A DNA stretch of 49,799 nucleotides from SIG455 sp045589495 (GTDB lineage: Bacteria > Bacillota > Clostridia > UMGS1810). The notes below the pieces were generated by a model, which saw nothing but the letters and a program-made list of their open reading frames with translations, did not search any database and was not told where the DNA came from. Below, one piece after another: positions 1 through 9,700 of this stretch; position 1 is the first letter of the stretch, and each line of letters opens with the position of its first letter. Where the stretch lies: the NCBI GenBank assembly GCA_045589495.1, contig JAZNPF010000002.1:1-49799 (forward strand), written 5' to 3'. The position numbers and the translations under genes were made by a program.

Positions 1-42
1 AAGAAAAATTTTCTTTATAGATTGTTCGTTTTTTACCACTTA

Positions 43-120
43 CTACAAATACATAATGAGTATAAAAAGCTGTCGTCGTAACGCCACAGCCAGGTAAGGC
101 AGTTTTGGTTTTGAAGCCAT
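43..120 (-). other. Possible 25-codon ORF, unassigned
   Basis: An ATG-initiated frame encodes 25 residues with a basic front (lysine, two arginines) and a hydrophobic end (residues FILIMYL). It lies just beyond the terminator of the class A PBP gene. No Shine-Dalgarno sequence precedes the ATG; the upstream bases are AT-rich and include a TATAAA-like run. It could be a tiny membrane peptide, the start of a longer RNA running off the window, or chance. I do not recognise it and rate it weakly. Confidence 0.12.
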
Positions 121-141
121 ATTTTTAATTTATACTACATC

Positions 142-179
142 AAAAAAGCCCGAAATACGTCAGTATTACGGGCTTTTTG
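142..179 (-). terminator. Rho-independent terminator after the class A PBP gene
   Basis: A 16-bp stem with one mismatch (AAAAAGCCCG paired with CGGGCTTTTT at its base) and a GTCA-type loop is flanked by A and T runs, so it could terminate in both directions. It lies about 80 bases past the PBP stop codon and is the natural end of that transcript. Confidence 0.85.
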
Positions 180-258
180 TTCTTTGTCTAAATATAAAAA
201 TCTGATGTTCAAAACTGCTTTATTTGGGTGTGGCCAATGTTTCAGGTTGTTTGAATTT

Positions 259-2511
259 TTATTCCGTTATATCTTCAGGTCGTACTGACGGCGAAACCGG
301 ATAACCTTCAGGTCCGCTGATTTCACTGTTATCATCACCTTCGGTATTTTCCTCTCCACCAGTGTTTTCGTCATCGGGATTTTCACCCTCAAGTGCATTT
401 TCTGCTTCCACTTCTTCCGGTGTTTTACCGTGCTCGCCATCACAATACACTCGAGGTGCGTTATTCTTATCATAATACCGTGTGATTGCTGTGCTATTGC
501 CCTCTTCATCAAAACATTCCTCTGTAGAAAGCAATCCGGTTACAGAGCACACGCTTACTCCCGTCAAACCACTAGGACGGCTGAAATACTCGCTTTTAAG
601 TCCCTGATGTGCTTTGGTCATAACTTTTCGCCAGAGGGCAAGTGCCGGATTTGATGCAAACGACGGCAGTTGGCTATGGCTGTCATAACCTACCCATACA
701 GCACCGACATAGTGAGGTGTATAGCCTACAAACCATCTGTCAGTATCATTATCGGTTGTACCGGTTTTTCCCGCGGTGTCCATACCCGATATTCCTGAAC
801 CTGCCGCAGTACCGCTTGAAACAACGCCTTTGAGAAGTTCGTTCACATAAAAAGCGGTTATAGACTTAAACGCAGTATTGCGTTTCTGCTCTTTAACGAG
901 AACTGTTTTACCAAGATTGTCTTCTACTCTTGTATAAAGTATAGGTTCAATATACAAGCCCTCATTCGGGAAAGTTGAATATGCTGAGGCCATTTCAAGC
1001 ACCGTTACACCATTAGTCAAACCGCCAAGCGCCAATGTTGCAAGCGCACGGTCTGTATACGTTTTACCGTCACGTTTTTCCCCCGACACAAGCGTTGAAA
1101 AATTAAGACGGTTTGTCATATAATCAAAAGATTTGTCTATAGTAAGTTTCTGCAGCACCTTAACGGCAGGGATATTTGCAGATATATTAACTGCTCTGCG
1201 CACTGTCATATCACCGTAAAAACCGCCGTAATGGTTTTTCGGTGACCAACTGCCGACTGTTATTGGTTCGTCCGTAACGGTGGAATCAGGTGTTATCAGC
1301 CCTAAATCAAGTGCAGGTGCATATACAGAAAGCGGTTTTATTGTAGAACCCGGCTGACGTGTTGACTGTGTGGCACGGTTCAAACCTCTGCTTAATGTTT
1401 TCTCACCTCTGCCGCCCACAATTGCCTTTACATATCCGGTATCGGGCTCTGTTATTACCATTGCAGCCTGCGGCTTCTCTTTTCCGCCTGCGGACGGGAA
1501 GTTTGCATCATTTTCAAACACATCCTCCGCATAATTCTGAACACCTTTATTAACAGTTGCATATATCTTCAAGCCACCGTTATAAACCATATTGGTTGCT
1601 TCGTCTTCTGTATATCCGTATTCGGCACAAAGGTCATCTATAAGTTCCTCTACAATCGCATCTGCAAAGTACGACTGGCTTGTACCGTTACTGGTATCTC
1701 CTTTTTCAAACTTGAGTTCTTCGGCAATCGCCTCGTCATATTCTTCCTGAGAAATATATTCCAGTTCAAGCATTTTGCCAAGAACAACACGCTGTTTTTC
1801 TATATTTTTTTCTTTATTGACAAACGGGTCATAACGTGCCGGATACTGCGTGATTCCTGCAATAGACGCTGCTTCTGCAAGGGTGAGTTCGCCAACGGAT
1901 TTATTAAAATACACCTGTGATGCAGCCTCAACACCGTTACAGCCCTGACCTAAATATATAGAATTAAGATAAAGTTCAAGTATCTGTTGTTTGGACAGTT
2001 TTGTTTCAACGACAAGCGCACGGATGATTTCTTTAATCTTACGCATATATTTTCTGTCACGCTCACCGGTAAGGTTTTTTACCAACTGCTGAGTGATGGA
2101 ACTTCCGCCGTAAGTAGAACCGCCTTTGAATACCTCGTTCAAAACTGCACCCGTTGTACGTTTCCAGTCAACTCCGTGATGGTTCATAAAACGCTGATCT
2201 TCTATGGCAATAAAAGCATCTTCAAGATAGTTTGGTATGGCATCAATATCTGTCCATATCCTGTTGCCGCCCGATGAAAGATACTCAAACTCCTCCCACT
2301 CATCTGTTTCAGGATCCTGCCAATACACTACGCTTGTGAGTTTCAAGTCAAAATCGCCACCGGAATCACCAAACGAAAAATCTATTCCGCTTGCAACCCA
2401 TCCGACAAATGCTATAACAGCAACCACCATTACGATCAGTGCATATATAACAGCCTTTTTAATATTGATTTTTTTCTTTTTCTTTTCAGGGGTTTGTGCT
2501 CTGCGTGCCAT
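259..2511 (-). CDS. Class A penicillin-binding protein (glycosyltransferase/transpeptidase)
   Basis: A bifunctional cell-wall synthase: it polymerises lipid II into glycan strands and cross-links the stem peptides outside the membrane. A lysine-rich cytoplasmic tail is followed by one membrane anchor (about residues 20-40). A GT51 domain follows, with the catalytic Glu in EDQRF (E104) and the GGSTYGGSSITQQL stretch near 130-143. The transpeptidase domain has all three motifs: STIK (389-392, Ser389 nucleophile), SAN (444-446) and KTG (582-584). The last 60 or so residues form an acidic, Glu/Asp/Asn-rich low-complexity tail, common in Clostridial PBP1-type proteins. The start is an ATG seven bases after GGGAGG. 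It appears monocistronic, ending at the hairpin near 160. Family is certain; which PBP1 paralogue it is cannot be decided. Confidence 0.96.
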   Translation of the reverse strand: MARRAQTPEKKKKKINIKKAVIYALIVMVVAVIAFVGWVASGIDFSFGDSGGDFDLKLTSVVYWQDPETDEWEEFEYLSSGGNRIWTDIDAIPNYLEDAFIAIEDQRFMNHHGVDWKRTTGAVLNEVFKGGSTYGGSSITQQLVKNLTGERDRKYMRKIKEIIRALVVETKLSKQQILELYLNSIYLGQGCNGVEAASQVYFNKSVGELTLAEAASIAGITQYPARYDPFVNKEKNIEKQRVVLGKMLELEYISQEEYDEAIAEELKFEKGDTSNGTSQSYFADAIVEELIDDLCAEYGYTEDEATNMVYNGGLKIYATVNKGVQNYAEDVFENDANFPSAGGKEKPQAAMVITEPDTGYVKAIVGGRGEKTLSRGLNRATQSTRQPGSTIKPLSVYAPALDLGLITPDSTVTDEPITVGSWSPKNHYGGFYGDMTVRRAVNISANIPAVKVLQKLTIDKSFDYMTNRLNFSTLVSGEKRDGKTYTDRALATLALGGLTNGVTVLEMASAYSTFPNEGLYIEPILYTRVEDNLGKTVLVKEQKRNTAFKSITAFYVNELLKGVVSSGTAAGSGISGMDTAGKTGTTDNDTDRWFVGYTPHYVGAVWVGYDSHSQLPSFASNPALALWRKVMTKAHQGLKSEYFSRPSGLTGVSVCSVTGLLSTEECFDEEGNSTAITRYYDKNNAPRVYCDGEHGKTPEEVEAENALEGENPDDENTGGEENTEGDDNSEISGPEGYPVSPSVRPEDITE

Positions 2512-2689
2512 ATAAGCGCCTCCCTATTTTTATTAAAACGAATTTACATTTTTTGTTTGAATACCATATATATACTAATTGTACCACAAATTTATCAAAA
2601 AGTATATTACAATTTAAAAACATTTTCTTGCATATTATTTCACATTTTGGCAGACTCTATTATCAATATGTATAACAGAGGTTTTTAAA

Positions 2690-3058
2690 ATGAATAAAAG
2701 TCTGTATTTTAAAATATGTTCTGCAGCAATCGGCAGTTTTTTGATAATATGGTTGACTGCGTTTACAATTTTTCTTGTCAGGGATAAAGCACAATCCAAG
2801 ACTGATATTCCACAATATACTGCGGAAAATGTACAAAAAACCGTACAAAGCGCATCAGTTAAATACTATGTTGCAAAATCTGATGGCAACAAAGTTGCGA
2901 TATACGAAGTGTACACAAACGGATTTGAAAAGTTGATAAGTATGCCCGATATAAATCTTTCGCAATTACCTGAGCAAGACAAACAAAGTTTTAAAAACGG
3001 CATAATTCTTGCAGATAAAATTGCGTTGGCATCGTTGATTGAAGACTTTACAAGTTGA
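2690..3058 (+). CDS. BofC C-terminal-domain-like membrane-anchored protein
   Basis: A 122-residue protein with one N-terminal membrane segment (about residues 9-30) and a small extracytoplasmic domain. The domain carries the pattern typical of BofC-C-like proteins: YYVAKSDGNKVAIYEV, then a Leu-Pro-x-x-Asp block (LPEQDKQSF), a following NGI, and an L-I-E-D-F/Y-T-S ending. BofC in Bacillus restrains the sporulation protease SpoIVB; short Clostridial homologues with this tail mostly have no tested role. The AGAGG element lies about eight bases before the ATG. The gene is transcribed alone, divergent from the PBP gene and convergent with nrdG, with a shared terminator after it. The BofC link is a motif-level judgement and does not prove that the organism sporulates. 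Confidence 0.7.
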   Translation: MNKSLYFKICSAAIGSFLIIWLTAFTIFLVRDKAQSKTDIPQYTAENVQKTVQSASVKYYVAKSDGNKVAIYEVYTNGFEKLISMPDINLSQLPEQDKQSFKNGIILADKIALASLIEDFTS

Positions 3059-3065
3059 TAACCAA

Positions 3066-3103
3066 AAAGCCGATATTTCCTTTTACTCGGAAATATCGGC
3101 TTT
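3066..3103. terminator. Bidirectional terminator between the BofC-like gene and nrdG
   Basis: A perfect 15-bp stem (AAAGCCGATATTTCC and its complement) around an eight-base loop, flanked by A and T runs. It sits in the gap between two convergent genes and can serve both. Confidence 0.9.
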
Positions 3104-3107
3104 AAAA

Positions 3108-3632
3108 TTACCAATCCAAATCGTAAAGAACCACTTCACCTGATTTAAGCGATTTTTTTATGTCTATTATCCTTTGATTGAGAGAACCGCGAAAACGCAT
3201 ATTATTCTGACGGTTGTTCTTTTCAAATCTGCCATCAACAAGAACATCACACTGTTCAAGCAACACCTTTTTTTCAGGATCTGCCATAATTTGCTCAAAC
3301 GTATATCCGCTGTAAACCCAGAAGTTTTTATTATGATTTTCACGGATATATTTTGCCAGAAAGGCAAGTTCCCTAGCCTGTTCAAACGGCTCTCCACCGC
3401 TGAATGTTATGTTGGTCATACTGCTTCTGGTAAGGTCTTCGTAAACACTCTTCAAAGTTACTATTCTGCCGTTTGCCCTGTCCCATGTTTCAGGATTATG
3501 GCAACCGTCACAATGATGGGGGCAGTAATTTACAAAAAGCACGTCCCTGAACCCTACTCCGTCAACCGCAGAACTGTATGTGATACCCGATATAGAAAGT
3601 TCGGAATTCAAATCTATTCCATTATACTTCAT
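3108..3632 (-). CDS. nrdG: Anaerobic ribonucleotide reductase activating protein
   Basis: A radical-SAM enzyme that uses S-adenosylmethionine and a [4Fe-4S] cluster to install the glycyl radical on NrdD. The cluster ligands are C37, C41 and C44 in the family motif CxxxCxxC (here CPHHCDGC), followed by the SAM-binding FSGGEP block. At 174 residues it has the usual length. It overlaps the 3' end of nrdD by 11 bases and has an AAAGGA ribosome site inside nrdD, so the two are translationally linked and form one transcript under the NrdR-box promoter. Assignment is firm. Confidence 0.96.
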   Translation of the reverse strand: MKYNGIDLNSELSISGITYSSAVDGVGFRDVLFVNYCPHHCDGCHNPETWDRANGRIVTLKSVYEDLTRSSMTNITFSGGEPFEQARELAFLAKYIRENHNKNFWVYSGYTFEQIMADPEKKVLLEQCDVLVDGRFEKNNRQNNMRFRGSLNQRIIDIKKSLKSGEVVLYDLDW

Positions 3633-5829
3633 GTGTTACTCTGTCCTTTAACTCGGCTTTCTTTGCTGCATTCCAACTGTTTGTACTTCCTACAAGATAA
3701 CCTGTAATGCGCTGAATGGTATCAATGTTTTCGCTTCCGCATTCAGGACAAACGGTAACATTTTCATCAGCATTTTCAAATCCGCAGTCAAGACATCTGT
3801 TTCTTGTGTGGTTTACAGAACCGTAACCGATATTATATTTATCCATCAGGTCAACAGTCTGCATAATACATTCGGGGTTATGTGTTGCATCACCGTCAAG
3901 TTCTACATAGAAGATATGACCGCCCGCCTCATATTTGTGGTAAGGACCTTCAACTGCCGCCTTATGTTCTACGCTGCATTTATACCATACAGGTACGTGT
4001 GATGAGTTAGTATAGTATTCTTTATCCGTGATATCTTTGATAATTCCGAAAAGTTCTCTGTCACGTTTTGTGAATTTACCGCTTAATCCCTCTGCGGGGG
4101 TTGCAAGCAGGCTGTAGTTAAGATTTCTCTCATCAGCAATTTCTCTGATTTTAAGATTCATGTGCTCAACAATCTCAAGACCGAGTTTCTGAGATTCTTC
4201 GCTTTCACCATGATGCTTACCGGTAAGTGCAATAAGTGTTTCTGCAAGACCGATGAAACCGATACCGAGTGTACCAGATTTGAGTATATCTTTAATCTGT
4301 TCATCATTTGAAAGTTTTTCGCTTCCGTACCACATTCCGCTCATAAGCATCGGGAACTGTTTTTTAAGCGCAGTACGTTGGAAAGAATATCTGTCATAAA
4401 GTTGACGTGCGGTTACTTCGATACATTTATCAAGTTTTTCGTAGAAAGTAGCAATTCTTTCTTTTTCATCCGCAATATTCATACACTCAATGCCGAGTTT
4501 AACGATATTGATTGTTGAGAACGAAAGGTTTCCTCTTCCGATTGAAGTTTTATCGCCGTGGCGGTTTTCATAAACACGTGTACGGCAGCCCATTGTGGCA
4601 ACTTCGTGAACGTATCTCTTAGGATCGTCTGCTCTCCATTCTTCAGACTGGTTAAAGGTTGCGTCAAGGTTCAAGAAGTTGGGGAAAAATCTTTTAGCAG
4701 TTACTTTACAAGCAAGTTTATAAAGGTCATAGTTGGGATCTTCAGGAAGATAACTTACGCCACGTTTTTTCTTCCATATCTGGATCGGGAAGATAGGTGT
4801 TTCGCCGTTACCAACGCCACGATATGTTGAGTTGAGAATCTCTCTCATGATACAACGTCCCTCTGCAGATGTGTCTGTACCATAGTTAATTGATGAGAAT
4901 ACAACCTGATTTCCGCCACGACTGTGGATAGTGTTCATATTATGAATAAAAGACTCCATTGCCTGATGAACTCTGTTTACAGTCTGGTTTATTGCGTGCT
5001 GCAAGTAGCGGTCTTTACCCTCAAGTCCGTCAAGCGGTTTTGTAAGGTAATCGTCAAATTTTGCATCTTTCAAATCAGATAAATCTTCACCTGTAAGACC
5101 TTCCAATTTTTTAACTTCTTCTACAAAAGAACTTCTTACATAAGGTGCAAGATAAAAGTCAAATGCAGGAATTGCCTGACCGCCGTGCATCTCATTCTGG
5201 ATAGATTCCATGGAAATGCAGGCAATTATGGCAGCGGTTTCGATTCTTTTTGCAGGACGGCTTGAACCATGACCTGCGTGGAAACCGTTCTCTAAAACCA
5301 TATCAAGCGGATGCTGCAGACATGTAAGCGATTTTGTGGGGTAATAGTCAGCATCGTGAATATGGATATAGTTGCTCTTCACATAGTCCTTTGCTTCCTG
5401 AGAAAGAAGCATATCTATAACGAACGGTTTTGAAGACTCGCTGGCAAATTTCATCATCATACCCGCAGGAGTTTCCGCGTTCATATTTGCATTTTCTTTA
5501 GTGATGTCATTGGCAATTGTGTTTACAATACCCATATACATCTCATAAGTTTTTCTTCCGCGTGCGATATTTCTTTTTTCTCTGTAAAGAATATATGCTT
5601 TTGCAACATTCTTATACTGAGATTTCATCAATTCAACTTCGACAAGGTTCTGAATTTCTTCAACGTCTATAACGTCAACCTCAAGGTTAGCAAGTTTGTC
5701 TGCTATTTCCTCGGCGTATTTAACGTCGTTAACAAATTCATGATTCATAGCCTTCAAGATAGCGCTTACTATCTTGGTTTTGTCAAAATTCTCGATTCTG
5801 CCATCTCTTTTGCGGATATTCGATACCAT
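3622..5829 (-). CDS. nrdD: Anaerobic ribonucleoside-triphosphate reductase (class III)
   Basis: Reduces ribonucleoside triphosphates to deoxy forms for DNA synthesis under anoxia, using a glycyl radical. The N-terminus is an ATP-cone allosteric domain (RKRDGRIENFDKTKI at residues 6-20). The body is the ten-stranded barrel. The C-terminus has the zinc site C679/C682 and C694/C697, followed by the radical loop RITGYL, whose Gly710 carries the radical. At 735 residues it is full length. The ATG follows an AAGGGGG ribosome site. It is the first gene of nrdD-nrdG, behind a promoter and two NrdR boxes. It fits an obligate anaerobe; no class I or II reductase is in the window. Confidence 0.97.
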   Translation of the reverse strand: MVSNIRKRDGRIENFDKTKIVSAILKAMNHEFVNDVKYAEEIADKLANLEVDVIDVEEIQNLVEVELMKSQYKNVAKAYILYREKRNIARGRKTYEMYMGIVNTIANDITKENANMNAETPAGMMMKFASESSKPFVIDMLLSQEAKDYVKSNYIHIHDADYYPTKSLTCLQHPLDMVLENGFHAGHGSSRPAKRIETAAIIACISMESIQNEMHGGQAIPAFDFYLAPYVRSSFVEEVKKLEGLTGEDLSDLKDAKFDDYLTKPLDGLEGKDRYLQHAINQTVNRVHQAMESFIHNMNTIHSRGGNQVVFSSINYGTDTSAEGRCIMREILNSTYRGVGNGETPIFPIQIWKKKRGVSYLPEDPNYDLYKLACKVTAKRFFPNFLNLDATFNQSEEWRADDPKRYVHEVATMGCRTRVYENRHGDKTSIGRGNLSFSTINIVKLGIECMNIADEKERIATFYEKLDKCIEVTARQLYDRYSFQRTALKKQFPMLMSGMWYGSEKLSNDEQIKDILKSGTLGIGFIGLAETLIALTGKHHGESEESQKLGLEIVEHMNLKIREIADERNLNYSLLATPAEGLSGKFTKRDRELFGIIKDITDKEYYTNSSHVPVWYKCSVEHKAAVEGPYHKYEAGGHIFYVELDGDATHNPECIMQTVDLMDKYNIGYGSVNHTRNRCLDCGFENADENVTVCPECGSENIDTIQRITGYLVGSTNSWNAAKKAELKDRVTHEV

Positions 5830-5846
5830 TTGTATTCCCCCTTAAA

Positions 5847-5862
5847 AAACTATATATTGTGT
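5847..5862 (-). promoter_or_regulatory. NrdR box 1 (proximal) upstream of nrdD
   Basis: A 16-base element reading AAACTATATATTGTGT on the plus strand, close to the NrdR consensus ACACTATATATTGTGT. It shares the 13-base core CTATATATTGTGT with a second copy whose position is exactly 32 bases away, three helical turns. NrdR is the zinc-finger/ATP-cone repressor of ribonucleotide reductase genes and binds such paired boxes. The function here is inferred from pattern and position. Confidence 0.85.
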
Positions 5863-5878
5863 TTCGTTATGTAAAATT

Positions 5879-5894
5879 TATCTATATATTGTGT
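5879..5894 (-). promoter_or_regulatory. NrdR box 2 (distal) upstream of nrdD
   Basis: The second copy, TATCTATATATTGTGT, is identical to box 1 over the CTATATATTGTGT core. It lies at the expected transcription start of the promoter at 5904-5932, so NrdR bound to both boxes would block initiation. Confidence 0.85.
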
Positions 5895-5903
5895 GCAAAA
5901 CCT

Positions 5904-5932
5904 ATTATAGACTACTTTTCGATAAAAAGCAA
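5904..5932 (-). promoter_or_regulatory. Sigma-A-type promoter of nrdDG
   Basis: On the minus strand the sequence reads TTGCTT, 17 bases, TATAAT: a perfect -10 and a 4/6 -35 at ideal spacing. The start point would fall near 5897, immediately before NrdR box 2. The -35 overlaps the edge of the terminator hairpin of the upstream unit. Confidence 0.75.
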
Positions 5933-5976
5933 TACCTTTTTGAAAAATTTTTTGACAAATTTTCCAAAAAGGTATT
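5931..5976 (-). terminator. Terminator of the addBA operon
   Basis: AATACCTTTTT and its exact complement form an 11-bp arm pair around an AT-rich inner stem; reading leftward it is followed by GCTTTTT. It lies 25 bases past the zinc-ribbon gene and separates the addB-addA unit from nrdDG. Confidence 0.7.
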
Positions 5977-6001
5977 GAAGTCATTTATTCAAGCCGTTTT
6001 A

Positions 6002-6361
6002 TCAGTTTAATTTATTTCCGCATTTAGAACAATAATCATCGTCAACGCCGTTCTCAGCACTGCAGACATTACATTTTTTGATTGATTTGTTTCTTTTAAC
6101 TTCATCCTCAACTTTTTCAAGGTCGGATTTCAATGCTTTGATTTCATTGATTAAAGAATTGATTTTATCTCCGTTATCAACTTCATATTCTGCACTTGTA
6201 TAATAAAGCTGACCTATTTTTGTGTATCTTTCATTGATTTCGTCTTTGAGTTCAATCACTTTAAGTTTAAGTTTTGTCTGCTCGACAAGTTCACCCGATA
6301 CCTTTGCGGCATCTTTTGCTGTTTTTGTAACAACCTTTTTTACAGAATCAAGTAATTTCAT
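6002..6361 (-). CDS. Small coiled-coil protein with C-terminal zinc ribbon
   Basis: A 119-residue soluble protein. A lysine-rich amphipathic start (1-35) leads into a predicted coiled coil (about 35-95) and a treble-clef/zinc-ribbon end with C97, C100, C111 and C114 (CNVC, CSKC). Proteins of this layout are common in Clostridia and are usually annotated only as zinc-ribbon domain proteins; the cysteines probably bind one zinc for structure. It is the last gene of the addB-addA unit, 23 bases after its neighbour, with a GGGAGG ribosome site. No enzymatic motif is visible and I cannot assign a function. Confidence 0.8.
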   Translation of the reverse strand: MKLLDSVKKVVTKTAKDAAKVSGELVEQTKLKLKVIELKDEINERYTKIGQLYYTSAEYEVDNGDKINSLINEIKALKSDLEKVEDEVKRNKSIKKCNVCSAENGVDDDYCSKCGNKLN

Positions 6362-6384
6362 AATATATCCTCCCTATTTATAAA

Positions 6385-6702
6385 TTATTGTACCATGGTT
6401 TCAGCATTTGCCTGTGCGGCTGCCTCTGCTGCCGCTTGTTGCTCTGCTATGGCCTGCTGAATATTTTTTATCTGCATCTCAAGACTTGAAATACGCTCCT
6501 GCTTTGCGGCAAGTTGAGAGGTGAGTTCAGAAATTTCGACTTTTAATGCCTCTATCTCATGAGCGCCCGTCTGTGTGCTTGCAACGAGTTTGAAACTTAT
6601 GAAAAATGATATCGCAAACACAAGTACATAAGCAAGTATATACAACCATACCTTGCCTGCTCTTTTTTTTCTGCCCGTTTTCGAGTTAATATAATAAGCC
6701 AC
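6385..6702 (-). CDS. Membrane-anchored coiled-coil protein, FtsB/DivIC-like in layout
   Basis: 105 residues: a short basic cytoplasmic start (GRKKRAGK), one transmembrane helix (about 18-41), then a predicted extracellular coiled coil (about 48-85) and an alanine/glutamine-rich tail. This is the topology of septal proteins such as FtsB and DivIC, but I see no sequence motif that proves that family. The start is a GTG, with the GAGGTG ribosome site overlapping the addA stop codon four bases upstream, so translation is coupled to addA. Function unknown; the operon link to DNA repair is positional only. Confidence 0.75.
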   Translation of the reverse strand: MAYYINSKTGRKKRAGKVWLYILAYVLVFAISFFISFKLVASTQTGAHEIEALKVEISELTSQLAAKQERISSLEMQIKNIQQAIAEQQAAAEAAAQANAETMVQ

Positions 6703-6706
6703 GGTA

Positions 6707-9700
6707 TCACCTCATTTCGACTGCTTCGCCGATATCAAACAGATAAATATATTTTTTGTGAACACTTCGCCCTGTGATAAGTTGAAGCGCCTTCTCATAA
6801 TAATGTATCTGCATATAGTATCTGTCGGCAATCTGCCTTTTGAATTCTTCGGCAGAGTTACCTTTTTGCCTGTCTGTTTTATAATCTACAAGTATGATGT
6901 TTCCGTCCGCATCAGTAAAATATGCATCTATCATACCCTGAACAACAATTTTTTCCGATGTTGATCTATGTTCAAAAATCTCATCTGCTTCAACAAGTAT
7001 TTCAAACGGAACTTCTCTGCAGACGTTTTGTGATTTAACCATATCTCTTCCCACATCACTGCTGAAAAATGCGTCAATTGCATCAATATTGATATGTTCG
7101 GCCTCATCCTCACTGATAATGCCGTTTTTCACAAAGCCTGCCACTTCTTCTTTTATTGTATCTTTATTTATGCCATCTGTCAATTCAATTTTTTCCATAC
7201 ACAGATGCATAAGCGTACCTATCGCCGACGCACTTACTGAAGATGTATCTTTTATAAATGCAGGCTTTTTAAGTTCAGGCATACGATACAGGCGGTATGT
7301 GTCAGCATCATGAAGATCATGAATACGTTTTATTTCCGTTACCGTAACGTTTCTGGGAAGTTGTGTAAGGTCGCTGTGCGGATACTGATAAGTAAGTCTT
7401 CGAAGTATCTCTGTTTTATACGGAGTATGATCATCCCCTTGCGGAAGCCGTTTATATTCCGTATGCTCAACCTGACAATTTTCTGCAAGTGTATATATAG
7501 GAATAACCTCTGTCCTTACAAAACCTCCGCCTGCAAGTTTAACGCAATTTCCGCCTTCCCCCTCATACACAGCCTGACATATCCATTTAAGAAATGTTTT
7601 TGAAGAAGCAACAGTTCTTGGCAAAACAGTGTCGCCCCCGTCTTCCATATCATCTCTGATTTCGGGAAGAAATTTATTATAATAGTCACCAACAACTCCT
7701 GTTATAAAAAGTTTTTCCCGTGCACGTGTAAGTGCAACATAGAGAACACGCATATTTTCTGAAAGGTTTTCTTCCGCAATCTTATCCCTCACAGCATTTT
7801 TTGGAATCATTTTATACGAAAACCGTTTTTGCTCATCAACATAGTTTATGCCAAGACCGAGTTCGTGGTGCATAAGCACAGGAGCAGAGAGTGTTCTGGT
7901 ATTGAACTGCTTTCCGCACTGACTTACAAAAACAACGGGGAATTCCAGACCTTTGCTTTTATGAATTGTCATAATACGCACCACATCATCATTTTCTCCG
8001 ATGAGCGTTGCGGCTTTCCCTTCTTTTCCCGACATACTTATTTCGTCAACATAATCCGAAAACGCACAAATATCATTTCCTTTATCTTTAGAAAATAAAT
8101 GTGCACAGTTTATAAACGAACGTATGTTTGACTTTTTCATAGTTGCTCCGGACACAGAACTTATAAATTCCATATATCCGGTATCGGAAATAATATACCA
8201 CAACAATTCGTCCACAGCCATAACAGACGATTTGCGTCTGTAATTATCCACCTTATTTATAAACGATTTAACCTTTGCTGAAAGTGTATCGGTTTTTTCA
8301 GTGCATTTCAAAACAGCATCATAAAAGTATCCGGTTCTGTCATAAGTGCGTATTTTCAAAAGTTCGTTATCGGTAAAGTTATAGACAGGACTTCTCATAA
8401 CAGACACAAGATTGATATCGTCAAAAGGATTGTTGATGATCTTTATAAAACTGATAAGCGTGCCAACTTCTTCACAATCAAAATACCCTGCGCCAATGTC
8501 ACAGAAAGCATTTATTCCGTGTCGGGAAAGTGCATCAACAAAGCAGTCGCCATTACCTTTCAAAGAATGTAAAAGAATGGCTATATCCCTGTATTTTATC
8601 GGTCGGTACTTATCAAGAGATTTATCATATACAGTGTATCCTTCATCCACCATAGAACGAATCTTGCGTGCCACAAATTCCGCCTCTGCAATATTTGATG
8701 CAGGTTTTTCTTCTGTTTCCTCATCACCTGTATCATCAGCGGCATCTATTATGCATACATCTACATATTTCATATCGTCATTGACATCATCATACGATGC
8801 GCCATTATACAAATACTCTTCCTCGGTATATTCAAGTTCACCCACACTTTCACTCATAATCCGTGAAAATATCAGGTTAACGCAATTAAGCACCTCGGGT
8901 CTGCTCCGGAAGTTTTTACTGAGCACGATTTTATTATAGTCACCGCCGGTTCCGTAAGGAAGATAAGTGTCACTTTTATCTTTGAACAGTTTTGGATTTG
9001 CGTTCCTGAAACGGTATATGCACTGCTTCATATCGCCAACCATAAACATATTCGGTTTTCCTTCACTCTCGCGTGAAATAGCCTTGAAAAGCGCCTCCTG
9101 AACGCCATTGCAGTCCTGATATTCGTCTATATAGATTTCTTCAAAACGCTCTTTCTGTGCTTTTGCTACTTCTTCATATTCGGGATTTGTTAAAATTTCA
9201 AGTGTAAGATGTTCAATATCATCAAAGTCAACAACATTACGATCTCTTTTGTACTGCGAGTATACATCTGCAAATTCTTTTACCAATTCACACAGTTTAC
9301 TCATACACGGTTGCATCTTCAAAAGGTCTTCTTTTATTGTAGAAAGCGGCAGACTTACTTTGTTTGCACCTATTGTTTTCAGACATTTTATGCCTTTGTC
9401 ACGAAAGTGCTTTATTTCATAATAGAGTTCTTCGTCCATCACTTTTCTTTTACGCATTTGCCCGTATTTGTAACTGTTGATGTGTTCGTATACATTGTCC
9501 CATCCATCAGCACATAGTTTTTGCATAGTTTCGGCAAAATCCATTTCATCATACAACGTGTCCCGAACAGTATCATAATCACGGTCATCAGGGCATAAAC
9601 GCAACGCTTTGTTATAGCATTGCAAAGCATATTCAAGTTCCTGCAGGACGCCTGTCAATATATATGAAAGTTGTTTATGGCAGTCCCCCGAATACACAGC

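Noticed and set aside
2647..2676. TTGGCA-18-TATAAC as promoter of the BofC-like gene
   Set aside because: The start site would fall at or beyond the ribosome site, leaving no leader; the real promoter was not identified.
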